Shown: piece by piece, positions 54,801 to 61,217 of the stretch
How the letters are laid out: each line of letters starts with the position of its first letter
How positions within the stretch are numbered: the first letter of the stretch is position 1
Source: Hyphomicrobium sp. CS1BSMeth3
Lineage (GTDB): Bacteria; Pseudomonadota; Alphaproteobacteria; Rhizobiales; Hyphomicrobiaceae
Length of the DNA: 64,000 nt
NCBI RefSeq assembly: GCF_900117415.1
Contig: NZ_FPEI01000005.1
Coordinates: forward strand, 310,001-374,000
Direction: 5' to 3'
Made by a program: the position numbers and the translations under genes
The notes under the pieces: generated by a model
Database searches by the model: none
Told to the model about the DNA's origin: nothing
What the model saw: only the letters and a program-made list of their open reading frames with translations

Positions 54801-55051
54801 TAGCTTGAGGTTTGCAGCGCGCCCGCGTTGATGAGGCCGCCGGTGGTGATGTACGTGGTGTCGTTATCGCAGATGATGTCCCGGCCATCCGTGTAGCAGA
54901 TGGCGCGGTTCGCGAGCTTCGGAGTCGTCGGATTGGTCATGCTGACCGTGGCGAAATTCGCCCAATCGGCAGCCGATGCCCCAATAGGCAGCAACGCCGC
55001 GACGGCGAACGTCATCAACACAGCCACAAGCGCGCACGCACGAATCTTCAC
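45818..55051 (-). CDS. Giant secreted fibre with YadA-head-like repeats and Peptidase_S74 chaperone domain
   Basis: About 3,077 residues from a GTG (VKIRACALVAVLMTFAVAAL), with a signal peptide ending GASA. An in-frame GTG at 55090 adds 13 residues. Three long arrays, roughly residues 545-815, 1605-1880 and 1900-2290 (counted from 55090), repeat patterns such as VVAIGPNAAANNT and AIGANAARNN, like YadA-type head rolls. Seven modules of the form GAIRYNSGSLEYCNGTSW separate them. Near 2965 the sequence VDLSDRRYKIDIKPL begins a Peptidase_S74 intramolecular chaperone, which trimerises fibres and cleaves itself at the Ser. A coiled coil closes it. No beta-barrel anchor is present. It is likely a surface or released adhesive fibre. 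Confidence 0.85.
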   Translation of the reverse strand: MKIRACALVAVLMTFAVAALLPIGASAADWANFATVSMTNPTTPKLANRAICYTDGRDIICDNDTTYITTGGLINAGALQTSSYVSAGSIHTSGTVMVSNTVYATQFVGDGSLLTGLGGIPDRIVSGTTSVITYQNNSISLTTNSIERMNVTNGGIAVYGSASFYPAGAGIRSLHMQADSSFDGVSNVIRFRQGTTTANAVLFSFFDNASPPLVLRNYSGVGYVGIGMMSPTARLHVSGTISATDAIQVGTSSLACGSGILGAIRYDTGSIEYCNGAAWTGLSSNTTGGGATDRIVSGTGDHTRIVAVSNTGFISITQNSTDTGWFDPARGLVTLGVSATGPISGTSGYFAGYVGISTTTPREVLSIGNGQHLHLGGSLAHYFNAYWDGTQNVFAGYRGGAKYSAQLEFNPNAGIFYVKTTPDTGAAGAQATLSQRITIPSSGNVGISKTVPLAKLDVDGTISASNAIQVGTSSLDCSAGIPGAIRYDNGSIQYCDGVAWAGLSSSTTGAGVSDRIVSGSAVAYISPTGTVFMHGRLEIVTGTSVVAIGPNAAANNTNSFVVGIGANAARNNSGLNVVAIGDWTGWDNTGDNVLAIGANAAASNTGSFVTAIGSDAGYYNSGPYGLTAIGPWAGYGNTANYVTAVGNTAGWDNRGHGATMLGDAAGQSNTGDDAVLLGSVAGYANTGHRVTAVGTWSAAGASASPHNSVFVGFESGKTVADAERNTFLGTQSGDNVTSGDDNILIGYQARTPQPDTNTFLNIGNAISGTATAAGNLSFIGGIKANGIVTATYFEGDGSRLTGIGGGDRIVSGSLAVIANSQTSVVSLSTAGTVWGYLGSAMSYLPRINADRVSSTLVSSTYVQLSSATQVLACTGERAGTLRYVSGSIQFCHNSAWKGLGGAGEYLQANRSSAQNDITAGSAVLFGSSWGNTSLVSLNTGNGRFTLLAGHTYRLMGNFRLATGSPSSAVSAQWYNVTASSGFGLSMAVQSGNLADNASDLEMAVGYITPAADTVVELRITWATTGADLSTANASIDVMMTGASDGGGGASSLADLTDVSVAGASTGSILAYNGSSWVVSSTSGDGALGDRIVSGTSNVVVNQNGAISFTMGGLTRMALGASGKLQIGAISNTTWDPDDEVEINSGHNTLSSTLAFTSGDFGGYRMRVGYSHSYSNHIMPNAGAQIIVDADGQLHLAPRVNASLANGIIFYTSSNSAPIERLRLMPNGNVAISKTNALAKLDVAGTISASDAIQVGSSSLGCSSGIPGAIRYNSGSLELCNGSSWGALGGGAGDRITSGTLAVIANSNTSVVSLSTAGTTWGYLANAMSYLPRLNAERVSSTLISSTYVQLSSATAVLACSSDIAGTVRYSSSSIQFCNGGAWTTLGVNSIELMRAAGAGQTDVVTGTPIAFSNVGDSRGSSISLNTGTGRFTLVGGRTYRLMGKTRLHSSSPAGGTNYQWYNVTASAFVGAYGSIQTSHSSGGWSDSEWAFAYVTPASTIEVELRISSPTAGTDLNDSHAFIEALIVGDEGGGAATALADLTDVSVAGATTGSILSYNGSSWVVSSTGTGGGNTDRITSGTAVAYISPTGTVFMRGRLDIVTGTDVVAVGERAAANNTGEIVTAVGRFAGEANAEDYVVAVGEEAARNNTGYVVVALGTNAARDNAGDWNVAVGAQAAANNVGTGVTAVGGYAGHGNTADFVTIVGNVAGEENTGHAATIFGDSAGQGNTGDDAVLLGSVAGHANTGHRVTAVGNWSAAGASASPHNSVFFGYESGRNITDAERNTFLGTQSGDNVTSGDDNILIGYQARTPAAGTNNFLNIGNAISGTLTSGGSLTFIGGVKANGIVTATYFEGDGSRLTNLPGGGGGTSDRIVSNTAVAYIRPTGNMVMRGYLDIVTNSGVVAIGQQAATTNVTITNVTAVGYQAAQNVTDNDLTAVGYLAGRNMRGVVNTAVGARAGENANGHYSTYLGYEAGRYSTGGQMVIIGVGAGVLNSGSTGVLIGQNAGGSNSPNEVVMVGDGAGRFNGGWNSVGLGNNALGSNSGIQALAVGNNAAQYNTGGNSVFFGADAGKNNTGGFSTLIGHGAGQTNTQNNLLAIGYNAGVNNRASDAILIGYNAGSSNGGAHAIIIGNQSGRNSPTHSVIIGNNIGTFTMTDAERNLFAGHEAGSSITGGDDNVLLGFEAGSNVTTGNNNIAIGSRVQLPSGTSSGQLTIGNAIYGRNVSGTYTGVAQHARIGIKTPNPQTELEVDGTVSATNLRVAHIVTATYFEGDGSRLTGISGGGGSGDRITSGTTSVIAGQNTSITFTTAGTERVTIGSNGRVGIGTSTPSTTFVVQTAAPTWQEGALVMLVENSAGAPMLTLTNSSGLNSNNIGMTLTGSIEAYQDAALSSGLYVRRSSASGYALRMKDASGNAISEGVGYGTMYNGSKGFGVILGNTHLLAGGADVDIHNDSGGHINVGGAYSINLGMGGVANDISLTANNFRFYNQARQQLIHASIDKVGISTTNPLAKLDVAGTISASGAIQVGTSSLACGSGIPGAIRYNSGSLEYCNGASWIALGEGGGGGATDSIVSGTSNRTRVVAISSTGYISVTQNNTNTAWFDPARGLSAIGVSTTGTISGTNGYFTNRVGIGTAAPWEALQVNGNILVGSGDYIGVGNGVYGAISNRRVSIDDGTYVAAECGDLGFAQGWCFESGNGYRFNVGGQHVTSFKPGGVGILTNFPSATLHVVGTVSASGAIQVGTSSLVCGSGIPGAIRYNSGSLEYCNGTSWTALGGGGGGGATDSIVSGTSNRTRVVAISSTGYISVTQNNTNTAWFDPTRGLVAVGVSTTGVISGSRVYGRDGLSTTGMTIDTSGGWTAFANGGNGILFYHSWYMPLNMSQDKVGVNTWTGGGPANWANLQVSGSMIVSSTGMGANPALWAGANGRVSVGIANPSYNFQVSGSIAYSGPLVDLSDRRYKIDIKPLASSLERLRALEPVTFRKKNNPAQLELGFIAQDVEKLFPDLVLTADDTSATKSLNYVGLIAPMVKGMQELKAENDKLRGELAMERAARMKLEAANDNFETRMRVLEAANRR

Positions 55052-55159
55052 ATCGCGGAGTGTGCCCGCTGCTGCGGTATACGTCAGCACGCCTGACTAA
55101 ATTGCCGTCACCCCTGTGGCGCAAACTGCCATGCGGCGCCCACTAGAAATCTATACACG

Positions 55160-55633
55160 CTAAAACCCCATACCCCGCATCGACCGCAACTCAGCAAGCA
55201 GCCGCGACACCGACCGCTGGCGCCATAGCTGCCCCGTAAACGTGCGCAAGCCTTGCCGGTTCAGCATCGCCGCCAACTCGGCTTGCGACACATCCCCTCG
55301 CTCCAAGTACCCGATCACCACCCCCTGCACGCCCCACAGCCAATCACTCCGCAACGCCTTTACAACGTCACAGCTACGGATCTTCGGACGCCCCAGCAGC
55401 CCCCTCGCTCGCCGCAATACAACATACAGCTGCTGCGTCGAAAACCGACGCCGCCCATGACGCCTATGCACGCCCCGCCGATTGAGCGCCACGGCCTGAT
55501 CTGCAAGCCGCACAATTCCCGTTTCCCTCAACACCTCCACGCGCTCCGCAATTTCCAAAGCAAACGCATCCGCACGCGCGACATTGTGCGCACCCTTTGG
55601 CGATATACCCGTGCGCGCTCTCCCAGTGTCCAT
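55160..55633 (-). CDS. Recombinase-associated HTH fragment
   Basis: About 157 residues from MDTGRARTGISPKGAHN, with GGTGGAG upstream. Two similar segments (VALNRRGVHRRHGRRRFSTQ and AAMLNRQGLRTFTGQLWRQR) each look like the LN-x-R/Q-G-(V/L)-x-T-x-x-G element found after the catalytic domain of large serine recombinases. No catalytic Ser domain lies upstream. It may be a remnant or a stand-alone DNA-binding protein built from that element. It overlaps no convincing competing gene. Confidence 0.6.
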   Translation of the reverse strand: MDTGRARTGISPKGAHNVARADAFALEIAERVEVLRETGIVRLADQAVALNRRGVHRRHGRRRFSTQQLYVVLRRARGLLGRPKIRSCDVVKALRSDWLWGVQGVVIGYLERGDVSQAELAAMLNRQGLRTFTGQLWRQRSVSRLLAELRSMRGMGF

Positions 55634-55745
55634 GCTCCACCATACCCAGACCCCGCGCCTACGCCCATGTCGCTGCTCAAATCGTACGCACGTAAAACAC
55701 AATTGGCACCGCTTCCCGTATTCTTGCGCCAGCAAGAAAGCTTAT

Positions 55746-56291
55746 GTGCTGGCGCATCGATGGCCCCTGCTCACGGACAACCAAAACCCCGAAAGCCCCG
55801 AGGCCCTTCTCGCGTACCATCTCCACCGCCTGCACATCACAGACCGCACCATCGCTCACGAGAATCGAATACCCAGGTCGCTCTTCCGCGACATTCGACA
55901 TGCCAAACTCCAGCTTTCATCAACCGATATCGCCAAGCTCGCCAAGATCCTCCACATCGATATGCTTGAACTGACGCGCCCGCTCACAGCTGACGAGCTC
56001 GAGCGCTGGCACTTCTACCGCCAATCTGCCCGCCACCCTCGGGAGGTGTGGCGGAACGCCCATAAAGCCTGGAAGCAAGCCGGCCTCACCACGCAGCAAG
56101 CCGCTAAAATCATGGCCGTGCCCACGCACACACCAAGAAACGCACTCAATGATCGACGCAAACCAGAAGCCATGACCTTCGCAGCCGCATTGCGACTAAC
56201 GACGGCATTAAACCTCAGCAGCGGCCCGCAAACCCTACTCCCTCAAAACACACCCAAGCCAAAAGGCCCACACTTGCCAAGCTCAAGATAA
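55746..56291 (+). CDS. HTH-type DNA-binding protein, unknown
   Basis: About 181 residues from a GTG (VLAHRWPLLTDNQNP); the frame is open further upstream to 55584 but without a better start. Two helix-turn-helix-like segments are visible: ITDRTIAHENRIPRSLFRDI with SSTDIAKLAKILHID (an XRE-type pair) and AGLTTQQAAKIMAVPTHTPR later. It is probably a regulator of neighbouring genes. The C-terminus is Pro/Ser-rich. No close family is assigned. Confidence 0.6.
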   Translation: MLAHRWPLLTDNQNPESPEALLAYHLHRLHITDRTIAHENRIPRSLFRDIRHAKLQLSSTDIAKLAKILHIDMLELTRPLTADELERWHFYRQSARHPREVWRNAHKAWKQAGLTTQQAAKIMAVPTHTPRNALNDRRKPEAMTFAAALRLTTALNLSSGPQTLLPQNTPKPKGPHLPSSR

Positions 56292-56481
56292 CCACTGCAG
56301 CGGCGTGTATGGGGATGCGCCGCAAAGTTCCGGCGGAACCATTGACCTGCCCGAATTATCCGTCATTCCATCGCGCGTGCTGTGGCGGCGCCTGGGGGTA
56401 CGCGCCGCTCGGAAAGGCAGAGGTGCGGGCCAGCATCAGTATCGCTGACCCGCTTGCGCAACACTCATAACCGGGAGGGGC

Positions 56482-56643
56482 CTGCCGAACGCCCGGTTCG
56501 TCGCAGGGACGCCTGCGGCCAGCACGCGAAACGCATATTGCGCGTTCCGCTCGACCACTTCGCTGCAAAGAGCGGCCATGGCGCCTCCCCCAACGCCAAC
56601 CGCCTCGTGCCGCGTACAGCGGGGCACGCATTACGCGTGCCCC
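56482..56643 (+). promoter_or_regulatory. Leader with several stem-loops upstream of the PcfJ-like genes
   Basis: CTGC-CGAAC-gcccg-GTTCG-tc-GCAG (56482-56506) and GCAGG-gacg-CCTGC (56503-56516) share GCAG, so only one can form at a time. A third imperfect stem (AACGCA/TGCGCGTT) follows near 56530-56550. A strong 9-bp stem GGGGCACGC/GCGTGCCCC lies at 56621-56643, 38 bases before the gene. No T-run follows. An RNA-level switch or a single-strand structure is possible; the role is inferred. Confidence 0.4.
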
Positions 56644-56681
56644 GCCCAATTCAAACCGCAATGACTACGGGCCAAACCGCA

Positions 56682-58022
56682 ATGCATGACAGCATACGTA
56701 TCGACCCAAACATGATGCTCCGCGCCATCGGCAATGTTCTCGAAGGCCGCAACGCCGAGGGCACCGCCACCATCAACACCCGCGTGCCGTACCCACGCGC
56801 CCAAGCGCGCAGCAAAGTCCGCGCCGCCTTCATCCTGACCGAATTGGTATCCCGCCTCGAGGCCACTTACCAACCACACCACCTCACCTGGCTCACGGTG
56901 AAGTTCCTCGCTCACCTCGCCAAGTCATACACGCACAGCCTCGCACTCCGGGCCGAGTATCCAACCAAATGCATCGCCGAGGCGTTGCAGGCACGCCCCG
57001 AGCTCATCGGCTCCCGCATCGGCTTCGCGACTCTACTCGATCGCCACTACGCCAACCGCCCCACTGCCCTCACCGAGGCCGCCAAGCGCCCGCTCTCGCC
57101 TCGCCGCGTTCTCTGGCGCGACGCCGCCTTTAGCCTCACGGAGATGACCCACCCGCGCCACCTGCGCGAGGATGGCTTTGCCCTGCACCATTGCACGGGC
57201 GCACACATGAACCCGGAAATCCTCGCCAAGCTTGAACGAGCCCCCACCCCGCGCGAAGCCCCCTTCGCCCTCGATTACTGGCAAGGCATTCAGAGCGGCC
57301 GCGTCCGCATGCTCACGCTCATGGAGAACAACCACCCGCGCGTCACCATCCAGTACATCTGCGCTTCCCACAACATCAATCAAGCCCAGGCCCTTGAACC
57401 CCTCACTCAAGACAGCCGACTGCTCGCCCCGCTGTGCCGCGCCCTCGCTCACTTCCGCGCCGCCGACCGCCTGATCAACATCAGCGCGCTGCCGCCTGCG
57501 CGCAATCCGCGCGCCTGCCTCACCATCGACGGCACCTATGAAAACCCAACGCCGACCAATCTCCACCGCATTCTCGCCGGGCACATCGATGTTCCTCCCG
57601 ACATCAGCTGGCCTGAGCTCCAGTTCCTCTGCCGCATTCCTCACGTCACGCTCAACCTCACGCGCGCTCCCAGCCAGCACATCAACCGCATCACCGAGGT
57701 TGCTGGACACATTGCCATGCGCAACCACACCGCCCGCCTCGTGCGTCTGCGCCATGTCACCGGGCATCTCCGATGCAGCAAGGCGAGAACCATCTCCACG
57801 CCCAACCTCATCACCATTGGCGGCAGCAACTACTGCGACAGCGCCCTGACCGTGCTCCAGCCGCGCCTCGCCACCATCGGCGCCAGCAACTACTGCGACA
57901 GCGTCCAACTCATCCACCAGCCCGCACTCACAAGCGTCGGCAAGACCAATATCGTCGCCAGCGGCGCGCAACCTCTGCACCCGAAATCCGCGCGGCCACA
58001 GTCGAGCCTGCAGCCGGCATAG
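56682..58022 (+). CDS. PcfJ-like protein with C-terminal solenoid repeats (copy 1)
   Basis: About 446 residues from MHDSIRIDPNMMLRAIGNVL; the longer frame upstream runs through the hairpin-rich leader. The middle matches PcfJ-like proteins of conjugative plasmids: HPRHLREDGFALHHCTGAHM with the conserved HC, then RMLTLMENNHPRVTIQYICA and NINQAQALEPL. The C-terminal region repeats PNLITIGGSNYCDS and PRLATIGASNYCDS, a roughly 20-residue solenoid unit. The next gene has the same plan, so this is a tandem duplication. PcfJ function is not established. Confidence 0.75.
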   Translation: MHDSIRIDPNMMLRAIGNVLEGRNAEGTATINTRVPYPRAQARSKVRAAFILTELVSRLEATYQPHHLTWLTVKFLAHLAKSYTHSLALRAEYPTKCIAEALQARPELIGSRIGFATLLDRHYANRPTALTEAAKRPLSPRRVLWRDAAFSLTEMTHPRHLREDGFALHHCTGAHMNPEILAKLERAPTPREAPFALDYWQGIQSGRVRMLTLMENNHPRVTIQYICASHNINQAQALEPLTQDSRLLAPLCRALAHFRAADRLINISALPPARNPRACLTIDGTYENPTPTNLHRILAGHIDVPPDISWPELQFLCRIPHVTLNLTRAPSQHINRITEVAGHIAMRNHTARLVRLRHVTGHLRCSKARTISTPNLITIGGSNYCDSALTVLQPRLATIGASNYCDSVQLIHQPALTSVGKTNIVASGAQPLHPKSARPQSSLQPA

Positions 58023-58048
58023 AACGCCTACAGCGACGGAACCACGCC

Positions 58049-59443
58049 ATGGCCGCGCCGACCACGCAGAAAGCCTACAAAGCCATCCGCAATGTCCTTG
58101 CCGGCCTCGACGCCGAGGGCGCCGCGCCGATCACCGCCAAAATCCCATTCTCGAGACACATCGACCGCAGGGTCATCGCGGCGCAGATCCTTGCGCGCCT
58201 GATCGCGCAGCTCGGCCACGTCTACCGCCAGCACCACCTGACCTGGCTCACCGTCAAGCTCCTCGCGCACCTCTGCAAACATCACACCGAGGAACCCTTG
58301 CGCGCCAATGACCTTCCAACCGCCCCCATTGCCGAAGCACTCATTGCCAAGCCTTCACTCATCGGAGGCCGTGCCGGATTCGACCATATTCTGCGCCACT
58401 TCACGGCGACGCGCCCCAATATCCTCACCGAGCGCGCGAAAGCGCCAGTCACCCCCCGCCGCGTCATCTGGCGCGACCCGCCTTACACCCTCACCGAGGT
58501 CACACATCCGCGCCACCTGCGCGAGGATGGCTTCGCCCTCAGGCACTGCACCGCCAATGTCTACGACCTGGCCCTTCTCGGCGCCGTCGATCGCGTGCGG
58601 CCCGCGACGACCAGCGAATCCCTGTTCGCCCTCGGCTACTGGCGCGCCATCGAGAACGGCCACCTGCGCATTCTCACGCTCATGGAGAACGATCAGCCGC
58701 GCGTGACCATCCAGTACAGCTGCGGCTCCTGGAACATCACCAACATCCAGGCTCTTGAACCGATCTCAGGCCGCAGCCGGCTCCTGCCACCGCTCTGCCG
58801 CGCCCTCCACGCCTTCCGAGGTACCACACGCGTCGTCGACATCTTCGACCTGCCGCTTCCCAATGACGGCATGAGCATTCTCACCACCGAGGGCACTTAC
58901 CTCCCAGCCACCCAGGACAACTTCGCCCAAGCCCTCGTTGCCCACATCGTTCCCGACAAGCACACCCCGCTCTCCACCCTCGAATGGCTCACCCAGCAGC
59001 CCAAGGCCGCGCTCATCCTCTCCTACCTCCCGCAGAAACTGCTCAATTGCATTACCGACGTGCGCGGCACCCTCGCCTTGCACCTGTCCACTATCCGACT
59101 TCCCAAACTCCGCAGTATCGGCGGCCACTTCAATGCCGGCCGTGCCAGCGCCGTCGACCTGCCGCGCCTCGAAACCATCGGCGCCTCCAACCTCTGCCGC
59201 CACGCCACCACCATCAATCAACCACGCCTCACCACCATTGCCGGCAACAACATCTGCTCGTCTGCACAATTCATCGACCAGACGCGCCTTACCAGCATCG
59301 GCGGCGTGAACGCCTTTCTCGACACAGCCACCGTCAGCCAGCCCGCACTCCGCCACGTCGGCCGGCACACCGATGACCCACACGTCACGGGCCGCCACGT
59401 CGTGATCCGCCCCACGCAGCACCTTCACTCCATTGCCACGTGA
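58049..59443 (+). CDS. PcfJ-like protein with C-terminal solenoid repeats (copy 2)
   Basis: A 464-residue paralogue of the gene just upstream, from MAAPTTQKAYKAIRNVLAGL, 26 bases after its stop. It keeps HPRHLREDGFALRHCTANVY, then RILTLMENDQPRVTIQYSCG and NITNIQALEPI. The tail has more repeats than copy 1: PKLRSIGGHFNAGR, PRLETIGASNLCRH, PRLTTIAGNNICSS, TRLTSIGGVNAFLD and PALRHVG. The repeat number differs between copies, suggesting rapid change of this domain. Both may be surface-, RNA- or DNA-binding; no enzyme motif was seen. Confidence 0.78.
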   Translation: MAAPTTQKAYKAIRNVLAGLDAEGAAPITAKIPFSRHIDRRVIAAQILARLIAQLGHVYRQHHLTWLTVKLLAHLCKHHTEEPLRANDLPTAPIAEALIAKPSLIGGRAGFDHILRHFTATRPNILTERAKAPVTPRRVIWRDPPYTLTEVTHPRHLREDGFALRHCTANVYDLALLGAVDRVRPATTSESLFALGYWRAIENGHLRILTLMENDQPRVTIQYSCGSWNITNIQALEPISGRSRLLPPLCRALHAFRGTTRVVDIFDLPLPNDGMSILTTEGTYLPATQDNFAQALVAHIVPDKHTPLSTLEWLTQQPKAALILSYLPQKLLNCITDVRGTLALHLSTIRLPKLRSIGGHFNAGRASAVDLPRLETIGASNLCRHATTINQPRLTTIAGNNICSSAQFIDQTRLTSIGGVNAFLDTATVSQPALRHVGRHTDDPHVTGRHVVIRPTQHLHSIAT

Positions 59444-59647
59444 GACCTCTCATGCTTCATCCACAGATCCCTCGGCCCGCGCGGCCGTACCCCCGCCTTT
59501 CGCGCCATAAACCCCGGTTTTCGCGCCAAGCATCTTCCCAACGCGCTCCCCCCCGTTAACACTCTCCAGGACCAATAACTTCGGGGGGCATCAGCTCGCA
59601 TCCATTTCCTCACGCGCGCCCACGCGCGCGAACGGCTCCCTATTGCC

Positions 59648-60130
59648 ATGCACCGAACACTCCAGATGCCTGCCGACGCGCCCAGAAAAAAAGCCACCCG
59701 CAAACTGGCCGACAATCCCTTTTTTGCGGGCGTGCAGGCCACCATTGCCGAATGGATTGAAAACGAATGGACGCGCCGGGAAGCCCTCCTAACCCTCGCC
59801 CAGCACGGCCGCTGGACCGAGGAGAAAATCGCCACCGAACTCGCCAACGTAACCCTCACACCCGAGCATCTCGCCTCCGCCATCGACAATATCAGCCTCA
59901 GCAAACTGCGGCGCGAGCTGCACAAGATTGGCGCTCCAAGCCCCGGTCAGCTCATCCGCGAGGCCCGCCTCGCCTATGCCAAACGCCTGCTGATCGAAAC
60001 GCGCCTCATGATCCGCGAGGTTCGCGAGCGCGCCGGGTACGAGGACGAAGACCACTTCGTCGGAACTTTCATGAAGGACGTCGGCATGACCCCCACCGAA
60101 TTCCGCCGACGCTCCACCAACGCAACCTAA
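59648..60130 (+). CDS. AraC-type transcription regulator
   Basis: A 160-residue protein from MHRTLQMPADAPRKKATRKL. A charged helical N-terminal part is followed by an AraC HTH domain at about 95-155: SPGQLIREARLAYAKRLLIE, then IREVRERAGYEDEDHFVGTF and KDVGMTPTEFRRR. Both HTH halves and the PxxFRRR ending are intact. No ligand domain of normal size precedes it. It is probably a regulator of the secreted-protein genes that follow. Confidence 0.88.
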   Translation: MHRTLQMPADAPRKKATRKLADNPFFAGVQATIAEWIENEWTRREALLTLAQHGRWTEEKIATELANVTLTPEHLASAIDNISLSKLRRELHKIGAPSPGQLIREARLAYAKRLLIETRLMIREVRERAGYEDEDHFVGTFMKDVGMTPTEFRRRSTNAT

Positions 60131-60240
60131 GGCTACGGTATATGGCCGCGCGCCCTCATTTTTAAGACGCGTATCCAAGCAAATCCGGACGCGCGCATTT
60201 CGCACGACACCACAACACCTATCCCATTGGAGAGACTCAC

Positions 60241-60438
60241 ATGGCTGGCATCGGCAAAATCATCTCGGGCACCTTCGTCTTCATCGCCGCCCTCGCCCTC
60301 AGCTTCACCATCATCGGCATCATCTTCGCGCTGCCCATGTTCACCGCCGCCTTCGGGCTGTGGGGCGCAGGCTTAGCCCAACTTGGCTTCAAAACGGCAA
60401 AGACCATCTCCGCCGCCACCAAGCGTCCGCAGCAGTAG
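60241..60438 (+). CDS. Small membrane protein
   Basis: A 65-residue protein with GGAGAG eight bases before the ATG. Two hydrophobic segments (SGTFVFIAALALSFTIIGII and MFTAAFGLWGAGLAQLGF) form a helical hairpin. The C-terminus is basic (KRPQQ). No family is recognised. It heads a run of exported proteins. Confidence 0.6.
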   Translation: MAGIGKIISGTFVFIAALALSFTIIGIIFALPMFTAAFGLWGAGLAQLGFKTAKTISAATKRPQQ

Positions 60439-60448
60439 GAGCACCGTC

Positions 60449-60838
60449 GTGATTAATCGGTGCTCTTCCGCACTCGCCATCATGTTCCCCGTGACCGCAC
60501 TCGTCACTGCGGCGCCGGTCAACGCACTCAATGACCCGCTTCGCACAATCCAAAACGACGCCTTCATCAAGGCGTGCGCGAAAAGCCCGCTCATTCACCC
60601 CCGCGACTGCGCATGTGCCGAGAAACTCCTCGCCGAACGCTTCACACCGGCGCGCATCACGCTCGCGACCAGCGTCCTCAAAGCCTTGACCGCCGAGCAA
60701 TCCACACCACCAGCAGCCGATGCAAAGCCTTTCTGCCTGCTCATTCTCGAGCAGGAAGGCGCCAACACGATTCCCTACTTCACGGCCCTCATAAACACCC
60801 TCAAGGACGCGCGAACTGCCTGCCAACCAAGCCCATAA
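60449..60838 (+). CDS. Small periplasmic protein with cysteine pairs
   Basis: About 129 residues from a GTG behind AGGAGCACC. A signal peptide (SALAIMFPVTALVTAAPVNA) is followed by a helical body with Cys at HPRDCACAEKL, PFCLLI and ARTACQPSP. The paired Cys suggest disulfides. The fold is unknown. It lies 10 bases after the small membrane protein gene and 15 bases before the next one, so it is in the same operon. Confidence 0.65.
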   Translation: MINRCSSALAIMFPVTALVTAAPVNALNDPLRTIQNDAFIKACAKSPLIHPRDCACAEKLLAERFTPARITLATSVLKALTAEQSTPPAADAKPFCLLILEQEGANTIPYFTALINTLKDARTACQPSP

Positions 60839-60853
60839 CCTCGGATAATCACC

Positions 60854-61180
60854 ATGGCCAGACGCTTCGGCACCATGCTCGCCGCCCTCGGTTTCGTCCT
60901 CGCCCTTGCTGTCGCCGGACTCTGGTTCGCGAACCAACCTCCGGCGCCCAACCTCAACATCGCCCCCGGTGACTGGCTCGGACACGCCGTCGCTCAGGGC
61001 CGCGCCAAGCAGCGCGATACCTATGCCCAATGCCTCTATTCGCAAACCTACGGCGCCCCGATGGCGCCCAGGGAGCTGTGCCCCGCAGCCGGCAACCTCT
61101 ACCTCATCACGGCAGGAGGCATCGCCGTGCTGATCCTCGGCCTTCTCATCTCGGCCGCGGCGCGACCGCAAACACCTTAG
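60854..61180 (+). CDS. Two-helix membrane protein, unknown
   Basis: A 108-residue protein. One membrane segment is at the start (MLAALGFVLALAVAGLWFA) and one at the end (LITAGGIAVLILGLLISAA), with a short periplasmic loop holding two Cys (YAQCLYSQ, RELCPAA). No family is recognised. It is part of the run of exported proteins at 60-64 kb. Confidence 0.65.
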   Translation: MARRFGTMLAALGFVLALAVAGLWFANQPPAPNLNIAPGDWLGHAVAQGRAKQRDTYAQCLYSQTYGAPMAPRELCPAAGNLYLITAGGIAVLILGLLISAAARPQTP

Positions 61181-61217
61181 CGCCCCCGCTGCAATTCAAC
61201 GCATCTCCGAGGTGCCC

